NCBI GenBank assembly: GCA_038503075.1
Contig: JBCAML010000003.1
Span: 744,001-808,000, forward strand
Direction: 5' to 3'
From: Gyromitra esculenta
Lineage: Eukaryota; Ascomycota; Pezizomycetes; Pezizales; Discinaceae
Length of the DNA stretch: 64,000 bases
Position 1 is the stretch's first letter. Every line of letters starts with the position of its first letter. The translations under genes and the position numbers were made by a program. This document shows positions 35,301-47,245 of this stretch, piece by piece. The notes beneath the pieces were generated by a model, which was not told the DNA's origin, searched no databases, and was given only the letters and a program-made list of their open reading frames with translations.

Positions 35301-38299
35301 GTTGAGCGTCTCACAGGGAAAATGGATTAAGATGGCAATGTGGTCACGTTGTAACGGTGGTTGTGGAAAATATTGGAGGGAGATGATTCCAGCAGAGATA
35401 GGTTCTCAAACTAGGGGTTCCTGGCACGGAAAGATGCTTGGATGGATGTAGATGTCACTTTGCTCGTAGGTAGTCGGGGCGGGTGAGGAATGGGAAGTAA
35501 CTGTCGAATAAGGTGTTGTCGTCCGAGTGGGGCTCCCTTGGCGAAAGCACGCTACTTTGGCTGACGGGTGCTTTTATCTGGATGAGGGACTTGTTTTTTT
35601 TTTTTTTTCCTTCCTGGTGAAAAAAGAAGGAAGGTAAAGAGGATGGGGGTAGGGTAGAGAAAAAGAAAATGGGAGACAGCGTGGACTCGCTTCGAGCACG
35701 CTATATTTCTCAGTGATCCTGTTGCGTCCCGCTCGGGACAGACACGACGAAGAGAGATGAGGGATGCGGTGGGGTGGTGAGGAGGGGTTGTGTTGCCAGA
35801 GCACTCAGAAGAGGGGTGACGAAGGTGGGGCTCTAGAGGTAGGTAGGTATGGGGGGAAGTAGAAATAGTCTGAGGGAGGCGGCGTTAAAGCATTCAGCGG
35901 GAAAGTTTCTACAATATACAATGACGCTTGGGAAGCTGTCTGTACCTTTGCTTGCTTGCTATCGGGTTTGCCGGAACCTTCCAATGCGACAAAACACTCG
36001 GCGAGGGTAGTAGCCAGCGGCTTCCTTACCCAAAGTGAGCACGGGAAAGAACGATGGGAATAAGCGGGCGAGAGAGCACAGATAATGATTATGATGAGAA
36101 AGAGGAGCGGGGAGAGGCACCGGCGTGGGCGCGTGCTATCCTCGCTTTTGAGATCTAGAGTGGCCAGAGCGAGATCGAACGGAACAAACAGAGATCACGC
36201 AGGTCAGCAACAACTCGACAGGAACAAGCTTAGCCGTTAGCCCACGTATTTTAGAGTTTAAGTGCAAGACGTCAGTCAGAGACAACATGTTTCTTGGCCC
36301 AGTTAGGGCACGTTTCGTACATGTACATGTAGTCACCTCTTCTGTTCTTATCGGTACATGTAGGGTACATGTAGAGTGTGTTTAGCTGCAACCTGTGGTA
36401 GCATGTTGATAGTGTCAAAATCCACCATGGCGACAGTCCCCTTTCTCAATGACACCAGCACGTATGGCTACCATACTGATCACTCACTGCGTTGTTTGGT
36501 GTTCTCCGCACGCTATGCGCCACCACGCACGGATGCAAGGGTCATTAGCGCACAGATTGCGTCATATCTCACAGGGTTCGAACTCGATCGATGGATTACT
36601 CTTAATAGATGGATGAATGAAAGACCGCAATTCTGCTTCTTGGGGAAAGGAACCGGGGTCTTTGGCCGAGATTTATGGGCTTATTCACCACTCCTGAGGG
36701 AATTTTCAAATAGTGGAATCGGCTTGCCAGTCGTGCGTGGATCCTTCGGTCGGAAAGATTGCCTCTATCATCGAAAAAATTTCATCCGCTGACTTGATGG
36801 TGGTTTAGAGGCTTTCTAGAATACTCAGGAAACTTATATTGATTCGCTTTTTTCCTTTTTTGGCGGATATCAATTCTAACCTGTGTCAACAAAGTACTAT
36901 CGTGTCATACGCAGGATCGAAAGCTCTCCTTGCCATTACCTGTGCCTCCCGCCGCACTGGCTCCTGGAATACCCAGCCAAACCTTACGACCATGGTCAAG
37001 TCCACTGGGCAGATCTTGTTCACGATCATCAGCAGAAAATGTGAGCGCACAACTCAGTTTATTGTGGTGTAACACAGATAAACAAACGTCTAATTCCCTT
37101 TCCATGCAGGACAAAAGTTAAAATTTTCTGATCCTGGTTAATTTTGAAAATCGGGCGAAGAACAAATTAGCGCCCAGTAATTGATTACCTCGATGCTCGT
37201 AGATCAGCTGGATTCCGGTGCACGTGTATCACCAATGAACTGCTAGAGTAATACACATATGCCGTTCAGTATATTTTTACAGCTTAAAAAATATAATGCA
37301 GTAGCTAAAAAAACAGAATCCGCTCGTATTCCGAAATTTTTGATTGCATTAAATTTTTTTGGTTCTTATATCAAATTTACCAGTCATGATATGTCACTCG
37401 ACGCATCAAATCCCCCCTAGATCCATACATGTACTTATAGGCTTGCTTTGGTTGGGTAACAAGTTAATCCTAAAAATGTAGATCTTCCTGTCAAGATGGA
37501 TGCGACCAAGCAGAGTAGTATTTTAGACACCATTAGCTATAGCAGTCATCAACTTTAGACTATACAATAGGGGGTTACTTTATAAAACCTACCTGTTAGA
37601 TGCTTTTGTGCCCGTCAGAGAAAGAGGAAACATACCATTCTAGGAGGAAAACCAGGTTTGGCTTCCCCTACCACCGTGTTACAAACACCTGTTAGACCTA
37701 GAGTGAAAATAGCTCTTGCTCGTAGTATCTAGATAAGCACTCCATCCCCAATCATACTAGCACTTTCACAAAATTTCGGGAATTTTTACTTAAGAAGGGT
37801 AGCAGTCGAATAGTCCCACAAAAAACAATGTTTCGTTTATGCTACTAATTTATTCTGCCATACTATTGAGGTTCTAATTGAAAATGAAGGTTACCCCAGC
37901 TTGCACAGTTCAAGTCTTAGATTAAGGGATAGAATTTTAATCAATACCGAAACCACAATTTCTATTGCCTGATTCCATTCTTGGTTCTCTCTCAACTTAA
38001 TTTCCATATACAGTATGATCTTCGAAGTATGCCAAGTTTAGACGTCATTGAGCGGCCCGCAGAGCCTCGGGTCAAGATGATCCCTGAAATGGAACAGAAG
38101 AGTTCTATACACATTTCGTTGTCATGATCGGCATGACGCTAATTTCAGACCCAATCTACCTCTATTAGTGATGGCTGAAGTATAGTTACTAATCTAGTTT
38201 GCGACCATACACGTAGTAAAGGCAGTTTCAACGTCTTGTCTTCCCATCATATCCTAGAGCTTTACAACTCTACATCTTTACCACCCTCATAAATCCAAT
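35301..38299. other. YPD1 upstream region and AT-rich gene desert
   Basis: 3.0 kb. 35301-35900 is the YPD1 promoter side, with a T14 run (about 35590) and G/A-rich tracts. Five TACATGTA palindromes occur (36318, 36324, 36355, 36366, 37426), four within 60 bases. From about 37100 the DNA is AT-rich without supported frames. A 138-codon frame at 36376-36792 has no recognisable features. Confidence 0.45.
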
Positions 38300-39481
38300 A
38301 TGGTTACTCGTGGTACCACAAAGCGCAAACGTCTAGGTACGTTACGCACCAGCTTCTAGCCAATCCTTGCAAAAGAAAGAACCCTCGCATGACACAAGTA
38401 TCCCTAACAAGCAAGAGGACTAACGAATTGTGGGGGGAAAGAGTCAAGTAAGCTAGACTCAAAGAAGAACCCAAAAAGCAACCTGGCCATTGCCGTTGAA
38501 GATATCGGTAACGGTAGAGGAAGAAACAGGAAGAAGGATCTAGAGGATGATATAGAGGATGATGAGGATGATGAGGAAAAGGATGCAGAGATCGAAGATG
38601 AAAACGATAATGATAATGATGATGATAGTCAGTCTCAGAAAAGGTTCCCTAGCCACATTAAACCGGAACAGCTCGAATAATCTCCAGGTTATTACATTGA
38701 CTAATTTCGGTACACCATCTAGGCAGATGATGCTATTCGAGAAAAGACGTGCGTGTTTTTCTTTACTCGTCATCTTCTCCTTCTTCATCATCTTCGTATC
38801 ACTGGGGGTCAGGTTACTGACAAGGCCATAGTGAACGAAATAAAAAAGCAGAAGAAGTCAACATCCGAGAATAGTGCCACCAGGTTCAAAAAGAAAGTCA
38901 AACTCCAGGAAGAGGCTCTCATCAATTCCCTGCAAGAGCAAAGAACGAAAATGTCAGCTTTTCTCTATTATCACCATGATTCTCCCTCGCTTGCATTCTA
39001 ATAGAATCTCAGGAAAGCTAACACTTCTAACTTTTCAAAAACTCTCACTAATCTCATTCATGACGCCTTCAACTCGTCTTTCTCCAAACCACTAGCAGAG
39101 TCCACCACAAATCCACTTAATCTCTTCCAAAACCACCAACTCCATGTTCCCCAAATCTCCGCCGCAGTTCTTTCAACCAAGCTCCTTGCCTCTGCTAAGT
39201 CCCTTCAAGAGACGCTTACTGCGATCGTTGAGTGCGGACTTACTCTTGGAGAAGGATGGGAACAAGATGGCGACTTATCCATCAGTATTCTCCGCCAGAC
39301 CCAAAAAAATGCATTGGCGGAGCTGACAGAAATGATATCTAAAGACGGAAGTGGGAATACAGGACGTGTAAAGGAAGATACTCAAGTAGTAGCATGGAAG
39401 CGCACCGTCAAAAAATCCACAAGGGGGATATCAAGTTTGTTAAGGAATTTGCCAGTTCCTCCTATTGGCGAAGAGGAGTAA
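38300..39481 (+). CDS. Hypothetical acidic/coiled-coil nuclear protein, five exons
   Basis: I do not recognise this protein. It was built from splice sites: 38300-38336, 38442-38627, 38727-38752, 38813-38952, 39013-39481, giving 285 residues. The start MVTRGTTKRKRL is basic and followed by lysine-rich sequence, then an Asp/Glu/Asn run (about residues 45-80), a basic coiled-coil-like helix (KAIVNEIKKQKK...FKKKVKLQEEALINSLQEQR), and a C-terminal part with long amphipathic stretches ending PIGEEE. Introns 1, 2 and 4 show CTAAC/CTAAT near the acceptor and intron 3 has a pyrimidine tract. Donors of introns 2-4 are weak (GTCAGT, GTGTTT, GTCAGC). The basic-acidic-coiled order is loosely like SYCP3/Cor1 proteins; that is speculation. 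Confidence 0.5.
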
Positions 39482-39831
39482 ATACGAGTGTCAATGGTGA
39501 CTACAGCGCATCACAAGCTGTTACGAATTAAAGGGCAGAGTCTATACAAAACGAAGTGGAGGAATACCGACCGTTTTTCCTCGTGATTCGCCATACATGT
39601 CAAAAAAACGGTAGATGCGTTAAGACAAAGTGACCAAGACGATACGCACTCCCCTAGAACTACATGTAGTTAACACATATTATACACTTAAAAGGCAACT
39701 GAATATCTAGATACAGGAGGGATATCTAACACAATAAAATTCTCTAAGCGCGGGAAACGAAACCGACTAGCAAAGTTAACTGAACAAATACTTAACGTTT
39801 TTACCAGCCTCGACAGAAGTATTATAATTGA
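39482..39831. other. Convergent gap between the two hypothetical genes
   Basis: 350 bases, AT-rich, with one TACATGTA (39661-39668). It would hold both 3' ends if the two gene models are right. Confidence 0.4.
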
Positions 39832-40593
39832 TCACACAAAACAAATACAATTCCAAGGGTAGCCAATTCTACAATTTCGTTTTATTCTCGCAATTGAGTC
39901 ATCATCACGAGGTACCGTTTCCTCAACATCCCTATCTAAGGCATGTCGCGCAGTCCAGGTACTAACCTTTCTAAGGATAGATAGGGTGTGGGGATTGGAA
40001 CACTCGTCTTGCTCAGTCCAATCAGGCCGACCATTCACTAATAGCGGTAATTTCACCGAACGATGCTGGTGCAGAGATATGCGATGAAGATATTCGGAAT
40101 TCATGTTTTCTCCAACATTAAACGAATTATAGCCGAACGCTGCAGACAGTCGAGCGTATCGAGAAACCTCGAGACTCCGACGTGTAGTTTTCATTTTTAA
40201 AACTTGTGCCTCTCTGCTAACTCTAGGTAGCTTTACTGCTCTTACCACAAGAGTTTGTGAAGTCGATGGTTGGCACTGATGGGCGTCGCCTGGTAGCTTT
40301 CCGATATAATGTTCCATAATGGGGCGGGCGAGTTTACGTAACTTCTCTAGACCGAGAGGTTCTGGTGTAGCTGTTCGAGCAAAGTCGAGTGCTGCGGAAC
40401 ATGGGATATGATGGTACTGCTTTTGTGGCGCTTTACGACGAAGACGACGTCGTTCACGGCGAATTATATCTTCCCTTGTTGTCGGGCTTTGCGGGCAACC
40501 CCTCTAGTAGAACGTCACGGTAAGTACAATGTCGCAAAAGAAGCGGTCAGAACTTACTTCACGGAGCTCTACAGATACCAACGTAACAGCCAT
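39832..40593 (-). CDS. Hypothetical protein with short first exon
   Basis: Not a family I recognise. Exon 1 is 40593-40558 (MAVTLVSVELRE), then a strong GTAAGT donor, an intron of 54 nt ending CTACTAG, and exon 2 40503-39832, giving 235 residues. Exon 2 is open for 223 codons, although its first Met lies 62 codons in, which supports a spliced upstream start. An Arg-rich run (REDIIRRERRRLRRK, about residues 22-36) could be a nuclear localisation or RNA-binding segment. The remainder has LGLEKLRKLARPIMEHYIG and AAFGYNSFNVGENMNSEYL. No signal peptide or membrane segment is visible. It sits in an AT-rich, repeat-bearing region and converges on the other unknown gene. Confidence 0.5.
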
Positions 40594-41672
40594 CTCTTTT
40601 TAGCTTTACTTTGACAGGTACAACTGAGCTCGGTGAAGGATAGCTTTTAGAGATACGAGGGGTACTAGTACGATAGAGCAACCCAAAAATTCGGACTAAT
40701 ATTAGCAATACTACTAGCTAATCGAAAGCTCTGGGGAAGCCTTATAAATATATCCCTTTCGGATTTATTTGTCAAACTAGTCACAGCACAGCCTAATAGT
40801 GAAATGACCTAACTTCCAAGTCCTAACACCCTAATTAGTGCTAACTTTAAAAAAAAGAAAAAAAGAACTAGAGCCTATGAGAAGTGATTTCGTTCTCCCC
40901 AGTTCAGCCACAGGCTTAGATCGTCCTTATTTTTCAATAACTACAATTACTCTACATTTCTCGGATCTGGCTGTCTCAGCGTTCAGAGCACACAGTGGGG
41001 TAGGGGATGTGATCAGCACCCCGTATGTTTCAAACGGGGAAGCTGCAGATAATGGGTACTTACAGATATATGCTCTAAATTAACAAAAGTTCCCCCTTTT
41101 CCTTTTAGTATTTTCTGGCCTGCCAGAACTGTCGTTAGAATTGTGACTATTTAGTTCTAACAAGGTTCGTTGACACGTTGGTAAAGACGGATTTCTTTCG
41201 GTGATATAAAGTAGAGTACCTTATTTCTAAGTAAAAAAATATCCCCCGGCTATTCTCACTCGAATTATTCACAGCAAACAAGCATTGGATAGCCTAAGAG
41301 ATATGTCCATCCAATCAAAGTTTGTCTTTACGCCCTCGCGTCATCCGCGATAAAATGGCTACCATAACACCCATAACATTTGTCCTCGTGATTTTTGTTT
41401 CCCGGAATTTATACCTTGAGAGTATTTGGGCTTGTGGCTTTTACACGATGGTCTTATGCACATGAAAACCTCATTTACTTTAGAGCCCTGTAAGGGAGGT
41501 TCAAATAGTTTTGGATTACCTATTAAGCGAGTTCTGATTCTCAAGGCGAGCGAATCCGCCTCTAGGAAACTTTCTTTGACCCTCAGCCAGAGTAGTTTAA
41601 CATTTATGCTAAACAGAAAAGAGTTGTCCTCGTGATGTGGAAGGTGACAAAGGATTTGTTGGGATGGTACTA

Positions 41673-41902
41673 CGGGTGTAGGGGAATGTCTATCGACAGA
41701 TGGCGGTGCAGCTCTTTCTCCCAGGAACCCGGGCTCGTGTAAATTCACAATTTTACTAACCAACTTAGTTAGATGTTTAATACATAACACTCTTCATTAT
41801 TTACTATTTTTATCGGGCCTCTCTGAGGGCTGTGGAGTGGGAACGAAAATTTCCAGCTCTTACTCGCACCGCCACCTGTCGACAGACTTTCCCCTACACC
41901 CG
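41673..41902. repeat. Inverted repeat, 37-bp arms
   Basis: Arms 41673-41709 and 41866-41902 are reverse complements with about three mismatches (core GTGTAGGGGAA and TCGACAG shared), enclosing 156 bp. Possibly two opposed copies of a decayed element, or the ends of a small inverted-repeat element. Confidence 0.7.
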
Positions 41903-43341
41903 TGGTAGTTACAGTTAACAGCACAAAGGACACCTGTGTATGGATGAACTGACGGAGCTATAGATACCTACGTGTAATATCCCCATACTAAGCTAGGAGC
42001 CAGGTATAAGGGCCGGCGGGCTCACGACACACCTAGCAGTCGTTACCGCCTCAGTTCACCGTTTATTATTAATTCAAATACCTCTTAGAGGCCCCGCATT
42101 ACATATACATATACATGTAGGTACATGCACCCTAAGATAGCTCCGTTTAAATTACCTCGCTTGACGTCAAAACAATTCCCAGCTGCAAGAAACCGTGAAT
42201 TAATGCTGTGCATAAATTATATACAGTCAATACATACAGCGTGGTGGCACAGTATAAAACATACGGCAATACAGACAGAGAAACGTGACACTTAGGAGCT
42301 GGGTTGCTGTTGGTCCCTTTGAGTTGCCAGAGAAGATTCTAGCAACGAGATTGATCATAAGGCCTAGTTACAGAACCCGGTTTCTCGATCATTATTTTTA
42401 CTACACGTGTACTGTGTATAGCTTAAGCCACGGGGCGCTTCTCTAAAAGACTAGACACACTTTGGGGTGAGCAAGATTTAAGTTATAAGGGGAACGCGCA
42501 CAAAATAATTTACTACAGCTAATCTATATTAATCTAAAGCACATGTAACAGAGATATTAGAGATGAGCTGTCATGCCTAATGACGCCTAGAAAGAGCTTG
42601 AAATGACTATTTATTCTAGCTAATAACCAAGTATTGCATTAGAAACCAAGAGATTTATTGAGAGTTCCAATTTAAACCCCTAAATACACACATTCAATAC
42701 TCCGAATCTTACAAGCATTCTACTAACTGTATATATCTTACGACGTATCGTGTACCCGTCGACTTCAAATCAAGATTCTCATTCTGTCCACCAAACGCCA
42801 TCTTGGACTCCTATGACGCAACTTAGGTCGATGGTTTTCGTTTTTCTTAACACCTCTCGGCAGGCTGCGTCCGCAGAGACTATAACGGTGTGCACTACGT
42901 TACTGGTTTACTCGTAGCAAACAGAACGCCTCCGGAGGAATTGATCAGCCCAAGTAATTCAGTAGTCAAATGCTTCCCCATGAACTTATCTAAGCTCTCA
43001 AATTCAATATTGAATATATGCACTCACAGGGAGGGTTATCCAAGGAGAGTATTTATTTATTTATTGCTGCAGGCAACCATAGCCTTAGCCCTACTAAAAA
43101 GGGATATCAGCCCTAAAACCCCTCCAAAAAACCAAACATGTATCGGCAGACCCATATTCAAGCTTTTTATATTAAACTGATTTGAAATATATTGCGGGCT
43201 GATGGAAGAAAACGTAGTGCTGCACATGGCTAGCTAGCTACTCTGGCAAACTTGTTTGTTGGGCAAAATCCAGGCTGGGCTCCCGAGGATTTTAACTTCT
43301 CGAGTGAACTTACTTACGATTTACAGGTGCATGAATACAGG

Positions 43342-43495
43342 TACTGGCTCATATGAACCTAACCGCTACAAAGGAATTCAATACATAGATCACCATCCAA
43401 TTGTCCAACAGTAGTAGCTACTGGCTCATATGAACCTAACCGCTACAAAGGAATTCAATACATAGATCACCATCCAATCGTCCAACAGTAGTAGC
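43342..43495. repeat. Tandem duplication of 77 bp
   Basis: Two head-to-tail copies, 43342-43418 and 43419-43495, starting TACTGGCTCATATG and differing at one base (CAATTGTCC versus CAATCGTCC). No coding content. Confidence 0.95.
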
Positions 43496-43695
43496 TATAC
43501 GTACTTTACTTCCAGAACAGCCAATCAAAACACTCCAACCGAACAATGTGTGACGTCTTTTGGTGGGAATAAGCTATGTCTCAAGATGAGGCGGAGATGA
43601 GTGTGGGGGCACCGCGGACGGCGGGGTTTCATCGAGATAAGGTGTGAGGATCATCTCGTCCCCCGCTCAACCACCTTACAACATCGTGACGCTCC

Positions 43696-45610
43696 ATGCT
43701 CTCCCGAATCGAACTCACTGCCGCGTCGCGCCCTCTGCTTCTGCCGGACGAGACGTTGCTATTTGTTCAGAATGTTGTTGGTCTCTACGAAGGGTACATG
43801 ATCCCCATTTCTCATCTACTCTACATACTTTAAGCTCACTCACGCGACCGTTTGTAGGAAGTACAAGATCCCAAACTACCAGAACGGATGCGCCTACCTC
43901 ACTTCCCACCGTGCTTGCTATGTCGACAACGATGACCCGCGCAAATACTCCCTCGCCGTGGACCTGAAGGATATCGATCGTCATGATTTTTACGTCGGTT
44001 TGCCAATCGTAAAAATACATGTTTTACCTTCTTCGCCGCGGTTGTGGTATTAACGTTTCCCAAAGGCAGGCTTTATCAAGTCCTCCCCAAAGATCACGCT
44101 ACATCTGAAATCTTCGTCCTCTTCAGGCTCCCCTGGGGCGCTCTCAGCATCATCTACCCCTCGGACAGGAACACCACTCATCAGACCCACGTCACCCCCT
44201 CCAATCTCCACCGGCGTTTGGATATGTCCTATATGTTCCTTCTCTAATCCTGTCCCGTCGAACTATACACCACAGATCACAGCTGCAGCTTCCATACCAC
44301 CTTGTCTGACCTGCGGTATACGGCCACCTGCCACATTACTCGATTCCACCTTCCAGCAACCACCCCGGTCTTCAACTCCACTCTCGTCGCTATCAACATT
44401 ATACTCTCCTGGGGGATCATACGCTTCTAGCACCACCTTGACACCTTCAAATGCGGGTACCGGCGAAGCAACCTTTGCTTGTCCCAGATGCACGTTTCTA
44501 AACCACCCTTCGTTAAACTCCTGCGAAATATGCGGCGAACGACTGGTCTCACCAAACCTCCCAATCGATATCCCGCGCATAGATTCACCCACCCCCACTT
44601 CCTCCACCCGCAAAGACGGTCTAATTGGACAAACAGTTGATATCGTCAAGTTTTCATTCCGGGGCGGTGGAGAAAAGGTGTTTTACGAACGCCTCAAAAA
44701 CGCGCTAATACAGCGGAAATGGTTACTTCACAATGCACCCCCAGTGCCAACCCCAGGACAGCTCAGTGAAGGTTCCAGGGGGGGCGGGGGGACACGGGCA
44801 AATGGCGGAATGGAGAGAGGTGTGGGGATTGCAGGATTAGAGCGACAAGGCATGAATGTCAGGAAGAAAAATCAGGTTGTCATCGAAGGCGCATTCGAGG
44901 ATCTAGAAGCACTCATGGGCCGTGCGAAAGAAATGGTCGCTCTTGCGGAAAGCTTTGCTACCAGACTGGCATCTACGCCGACATTCGCCAATGGGGATGC
45001 GAGATCGGTGCTCATGAACTCTACTCAGGCTTTAGGGCTGGTCACGAAAGATATGCTAGGTGGCAGCGGCAGTGGGGATAAAGCATCTGAATTATTTATT
45101 TCTGAGCTTGCTCGACAGGTTGCAGAATTCCTGATGGATGACGCGAGGGGTGTTTTGAAGGAGGAAGGAGGAGTTATCACGCTCGTTGACTTGTGGGCAG
45201 TCTTCAATAGGGCCAGGGGAATCGACTTGATTTCTCCAAGCGATCTAGAAAAAGCAGCACTCATGTTTGAAAAATTGAAGCTGCCGGTTCGACTAAGGAA
45301 GTTTAGGAGTGGGCTGTTAGTTGTGCAGGAAGCTAGGAGCACGGATGCGGAAACAGTTCGCAGGATCTTGGAATGGATGGAAAGCGGTAAGAACGATAGG
45401 TGGGGGAGGGGTTTCACGGCCAGCGAGGCGGCGGAAAGATTTGGGTGGAGTGTGGGTGTTGCTACAGAGGAACTGGAGATGGCTGAAGAGAAGGGATTTT
45501 TGTGCAGAGAAGCCGGCGTTGAGGGCGTCAGGTTCTGGAGAAATTGGTTCGGACAGCAGGAAAATGATGTTGTGGCACTCGGAAAGGCGATACAAGGCAC
45601 TAGGGTATAG
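43696..45610 (+). CDS. VPS36: ESCRT-II subunit Vps36 with NZF zinc fingers
   Basis: Binds phosphoinositide and ubiquitinated cargo and recruits ESCRT-III at endosomes. Exons 43696-43793, 43858-43997, 44070-45610 give 592 residues (yeast 566). GLUE domain: ARPLLLPDETLLF-like start (SRPLLLPDETLLFVQN), KYKIPNYQNGCAYLTSHR and VAVDLKDIDRHDFYVGFIK. The GLUE domain is split, as in yeast, by an insert with two NZF fingers: WICPICSF...CLTCG and FACPRCTFLNHPSLNSCEIC. The second GLUE half follows (GEKVFYERLKNALIQRKW), then the EAP30 winged-helix region to the end. Splice sites were fixed by EGKYKIP and YVGFIKSSPK. Translations starting at 44438 would miss the membrane-binding half. Confidence 0.96.
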
Positions 45611-46025
45611 CAATATAGCTATGACCCTTATGGCCTTTTTCTTTGTTTACCTCCGCTTTGATATATCTTTTTTTGTGTAAATTGTATTCAATCTCTGTAC
45701 AATAATCCAGTAGAGCGCATAGCGAATACATGCAGGAGTTCGGAGTTGGAATGAAGTAGAATATTTTAGATCCAAAAAATAAAACAGACAAATGAATATC
45801 TCGTCCATTGACGCCTTCTCCGCGATATAACCTCTGTAATGATTTTTGAAAAAAATTGTACTGGTAATATGAATGCGCCAGAAAAAACAATACAATGGAC
45901 AGAAAGCCCAATGTTTCCCATCTATACATATATACAGATACCCATTGTAAACCCCCCAAAAAAAATATTCTCAGATATCTCGACCAATTCGTTCTCCTAG
46001 CCCTTTGGTAACTCCATGAACTACC
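45611..46025. other. Convergent region between VPS36 and MRPL36
   Basis: 415 bases between two 3' ends. AT-rich with an AATAAA (45778-45783) that may serve VPS36. No gene. Confidence 0.5.
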
Positions 46026-46499
46026 CTATTTCTTCCCCTTCTTCCCTCCCTTCTTCCCTCCCGCAGCAGCTACCGGCTTCGCTTCCATCACCGGCACATC
46101 CCCCTTCTTCAGCGACGAAAACAAATCCATCAGATTATCATCCTCCTCCTGCGCGCTCTCCTCAACCTCGATATCAAACCCACGCCCATACCGCAGCCTG
46201 AACGCCTTGAGTTTTCCAGCCTCGTCCTCCTCAACACCCGTCAGTGACATATCACTCGCGTTCCAGAGCGGGTGGTTTCGGATATCTTTGTTTGTGCGGA
46301 TAACACCTTTAGGCGACGTCGTGAGCTGCTTGAATGACGAGCCATCGGAGAGGATCACGATCTGGTCGAGAAGGTGTGGGCGCTTGGGGCGCTGGAGCAA
46401 CCTAGCATTGCGGCTGTGGGAAAGGGGGAGCAGGCGGATTTGGAATTGGGGTGACGGAGAGGGTACTCGGAGGAGTGGTCGGAGGGCGGTCGAAGACAT
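46026..46499 (-). CDS. MRPL36: Mitochondrial large-subunit ribosomal protein bL31m
   Basis: Single-exon, 157 residues. The fungal bL31m core RPKRPHLLDQIVILSDGSSF and SPKGVIRTNKDIRNHPLWN is clear. The N-terminal ~45 residues are rich in Arg, Ser and Leu and lack acidic residues, as in a mitochondrial presequence. The middle is acidic and the C-terminus is a Lys/Gly tail (GGKKGGKKGKK). It would act in the 54S mitoribosome, at the central-protuberance bridge where L31 proteins sit. The neighbouring SF3B2 gene lies on the same strand 746 bases upstream. Confidence 0.9.
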   Translation of the reverse strand: MSSTALRPLLRVPSPSPQFQIRLLPLSHSRNARLLQRPKRPHLLDQIVILSDGSSFKQLTTSPKGVIRTNKDIRNHPLWNASDMSLTGVEEDEAGKLKAFRLRYGRGFDIEVEESAQEEDDNLMDLFSSLKKGDVPVMEAKPVAAAGGKKGGKKGKK

Positions 46500-47245
46500 T
46501 GTTGAGGGCTGTCTGTTGGAGAGGGAAAATGGTGGGTTGGTGGGGTGGCTTTTTTTTTTGCTGGGTTTGAAGAGAGCTTTGGTGTGGCGCTGGAAGGTGT
46601 GGCGGAGGGTGGCGGAGGGTGGTTTTCATGGTGGGTCACTCGATGGTTTGGTAGCAACGTCTACATGAATGTACAGACCTTTTACTTACACGCACCCCAA
46701 AGTTTTACCAATAACCCCATTACGCCAACACATATTCACTTCACAATACGTCACTCGTCCATTCAGAAACCAGATATTCTAGTAACGACTTCCCGCCATG
46801 TGCCAACGGCAAGCCCCATCATAGAAAAAAGAACACTCTAGCCACAACAACCATCGAAACCAAAATCTCAAGCTAAAAAACATCTCAGCAAACTTCTATG
46901 ACCATTCGCCCTTACATCAAAGATTCTCAGACCTACTAATTGTCAAAAGATATACATACTATACATAGAGATTCAGGAGCCTCACATATCCCTTCCATCC
47001 TCCTCATAGTTATTTCTTCGTCATGGCCCACACGCAATTTAATTTCAGTATGCAGATGATCATACAGCCAACCCTTATTAATAATAAGAAAGAAAGAAAG
47101 GAAAGGAAAAGAAAAGAAAAGAAACATAAAAAGTACAAAAAAGGTTTTTTATTCCATATTCCATCATCACGCATCTCTCCCTTCCATCCCCCTCTTCTTC
47201 CTCCATCCCGTAGAAAAGAAAGGAAAAGGAAAAAAAAACAATCAT
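46500..47245. other. MRPL36 promoter side and SF3B2 3' region
   Basis: 746 bases. 47085-47130 is a purine tract of AAAG/GGAAA repeats and 47200-47245 is A-rich. A candidate SF3B2 poly(A) signal lies at 47148-47153. The overlapping frames on both strands at 46355-46657 are low-complexity and were not accepted. Confidence 0.45.
47148..47153 (-). terminator. Putative SF3B2 poly(A) signal AATAAA
   Basis: AATAAA on the minus strand 93 nt downstream of the SF3B2 stop codon. Confidence 0.4.

Larger units (their letters stand above)
40594..43695. other. AT-rich gene-free region with repeats
   Basis: 3.1 kb. Contains an inverted repeat (41673-41902), one TACATGTA (42112), a 77-bp tandem duplication (43342-43495) and short random frames. 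The last ~200 bases should contain the VPS36 promoter. The 143-codon frame at 41359-41790 overlaps one arm of the inverted repeat and is probably not a gene. Confidence 0.45.

Noticed and set aside
36560..36600. GGTTCGAACTC resembling a tRNA B box
   Set aside because: No A box at the right distance and no cloverleaf could be folded; no tRNA gene called anywhere in the window.
36376..36792. 138-codon plus-strand frame
   Set aside because: No recognisable domain or neighbouring exons; lies in a region rich in TACATGTA repeats. Kept out as probably chance.
41359..41790. 143-codon minus-strand frame
   Set aside because: Overlaps one arm of an inverted repeat and has no protein-like features.
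46355..46668. Overlapping frames on both strands upstream of MRPL36
   Set aside because: Low-complexity Pro/Gly/Trp-rich translations of a skewed sequence; not supported as coding.
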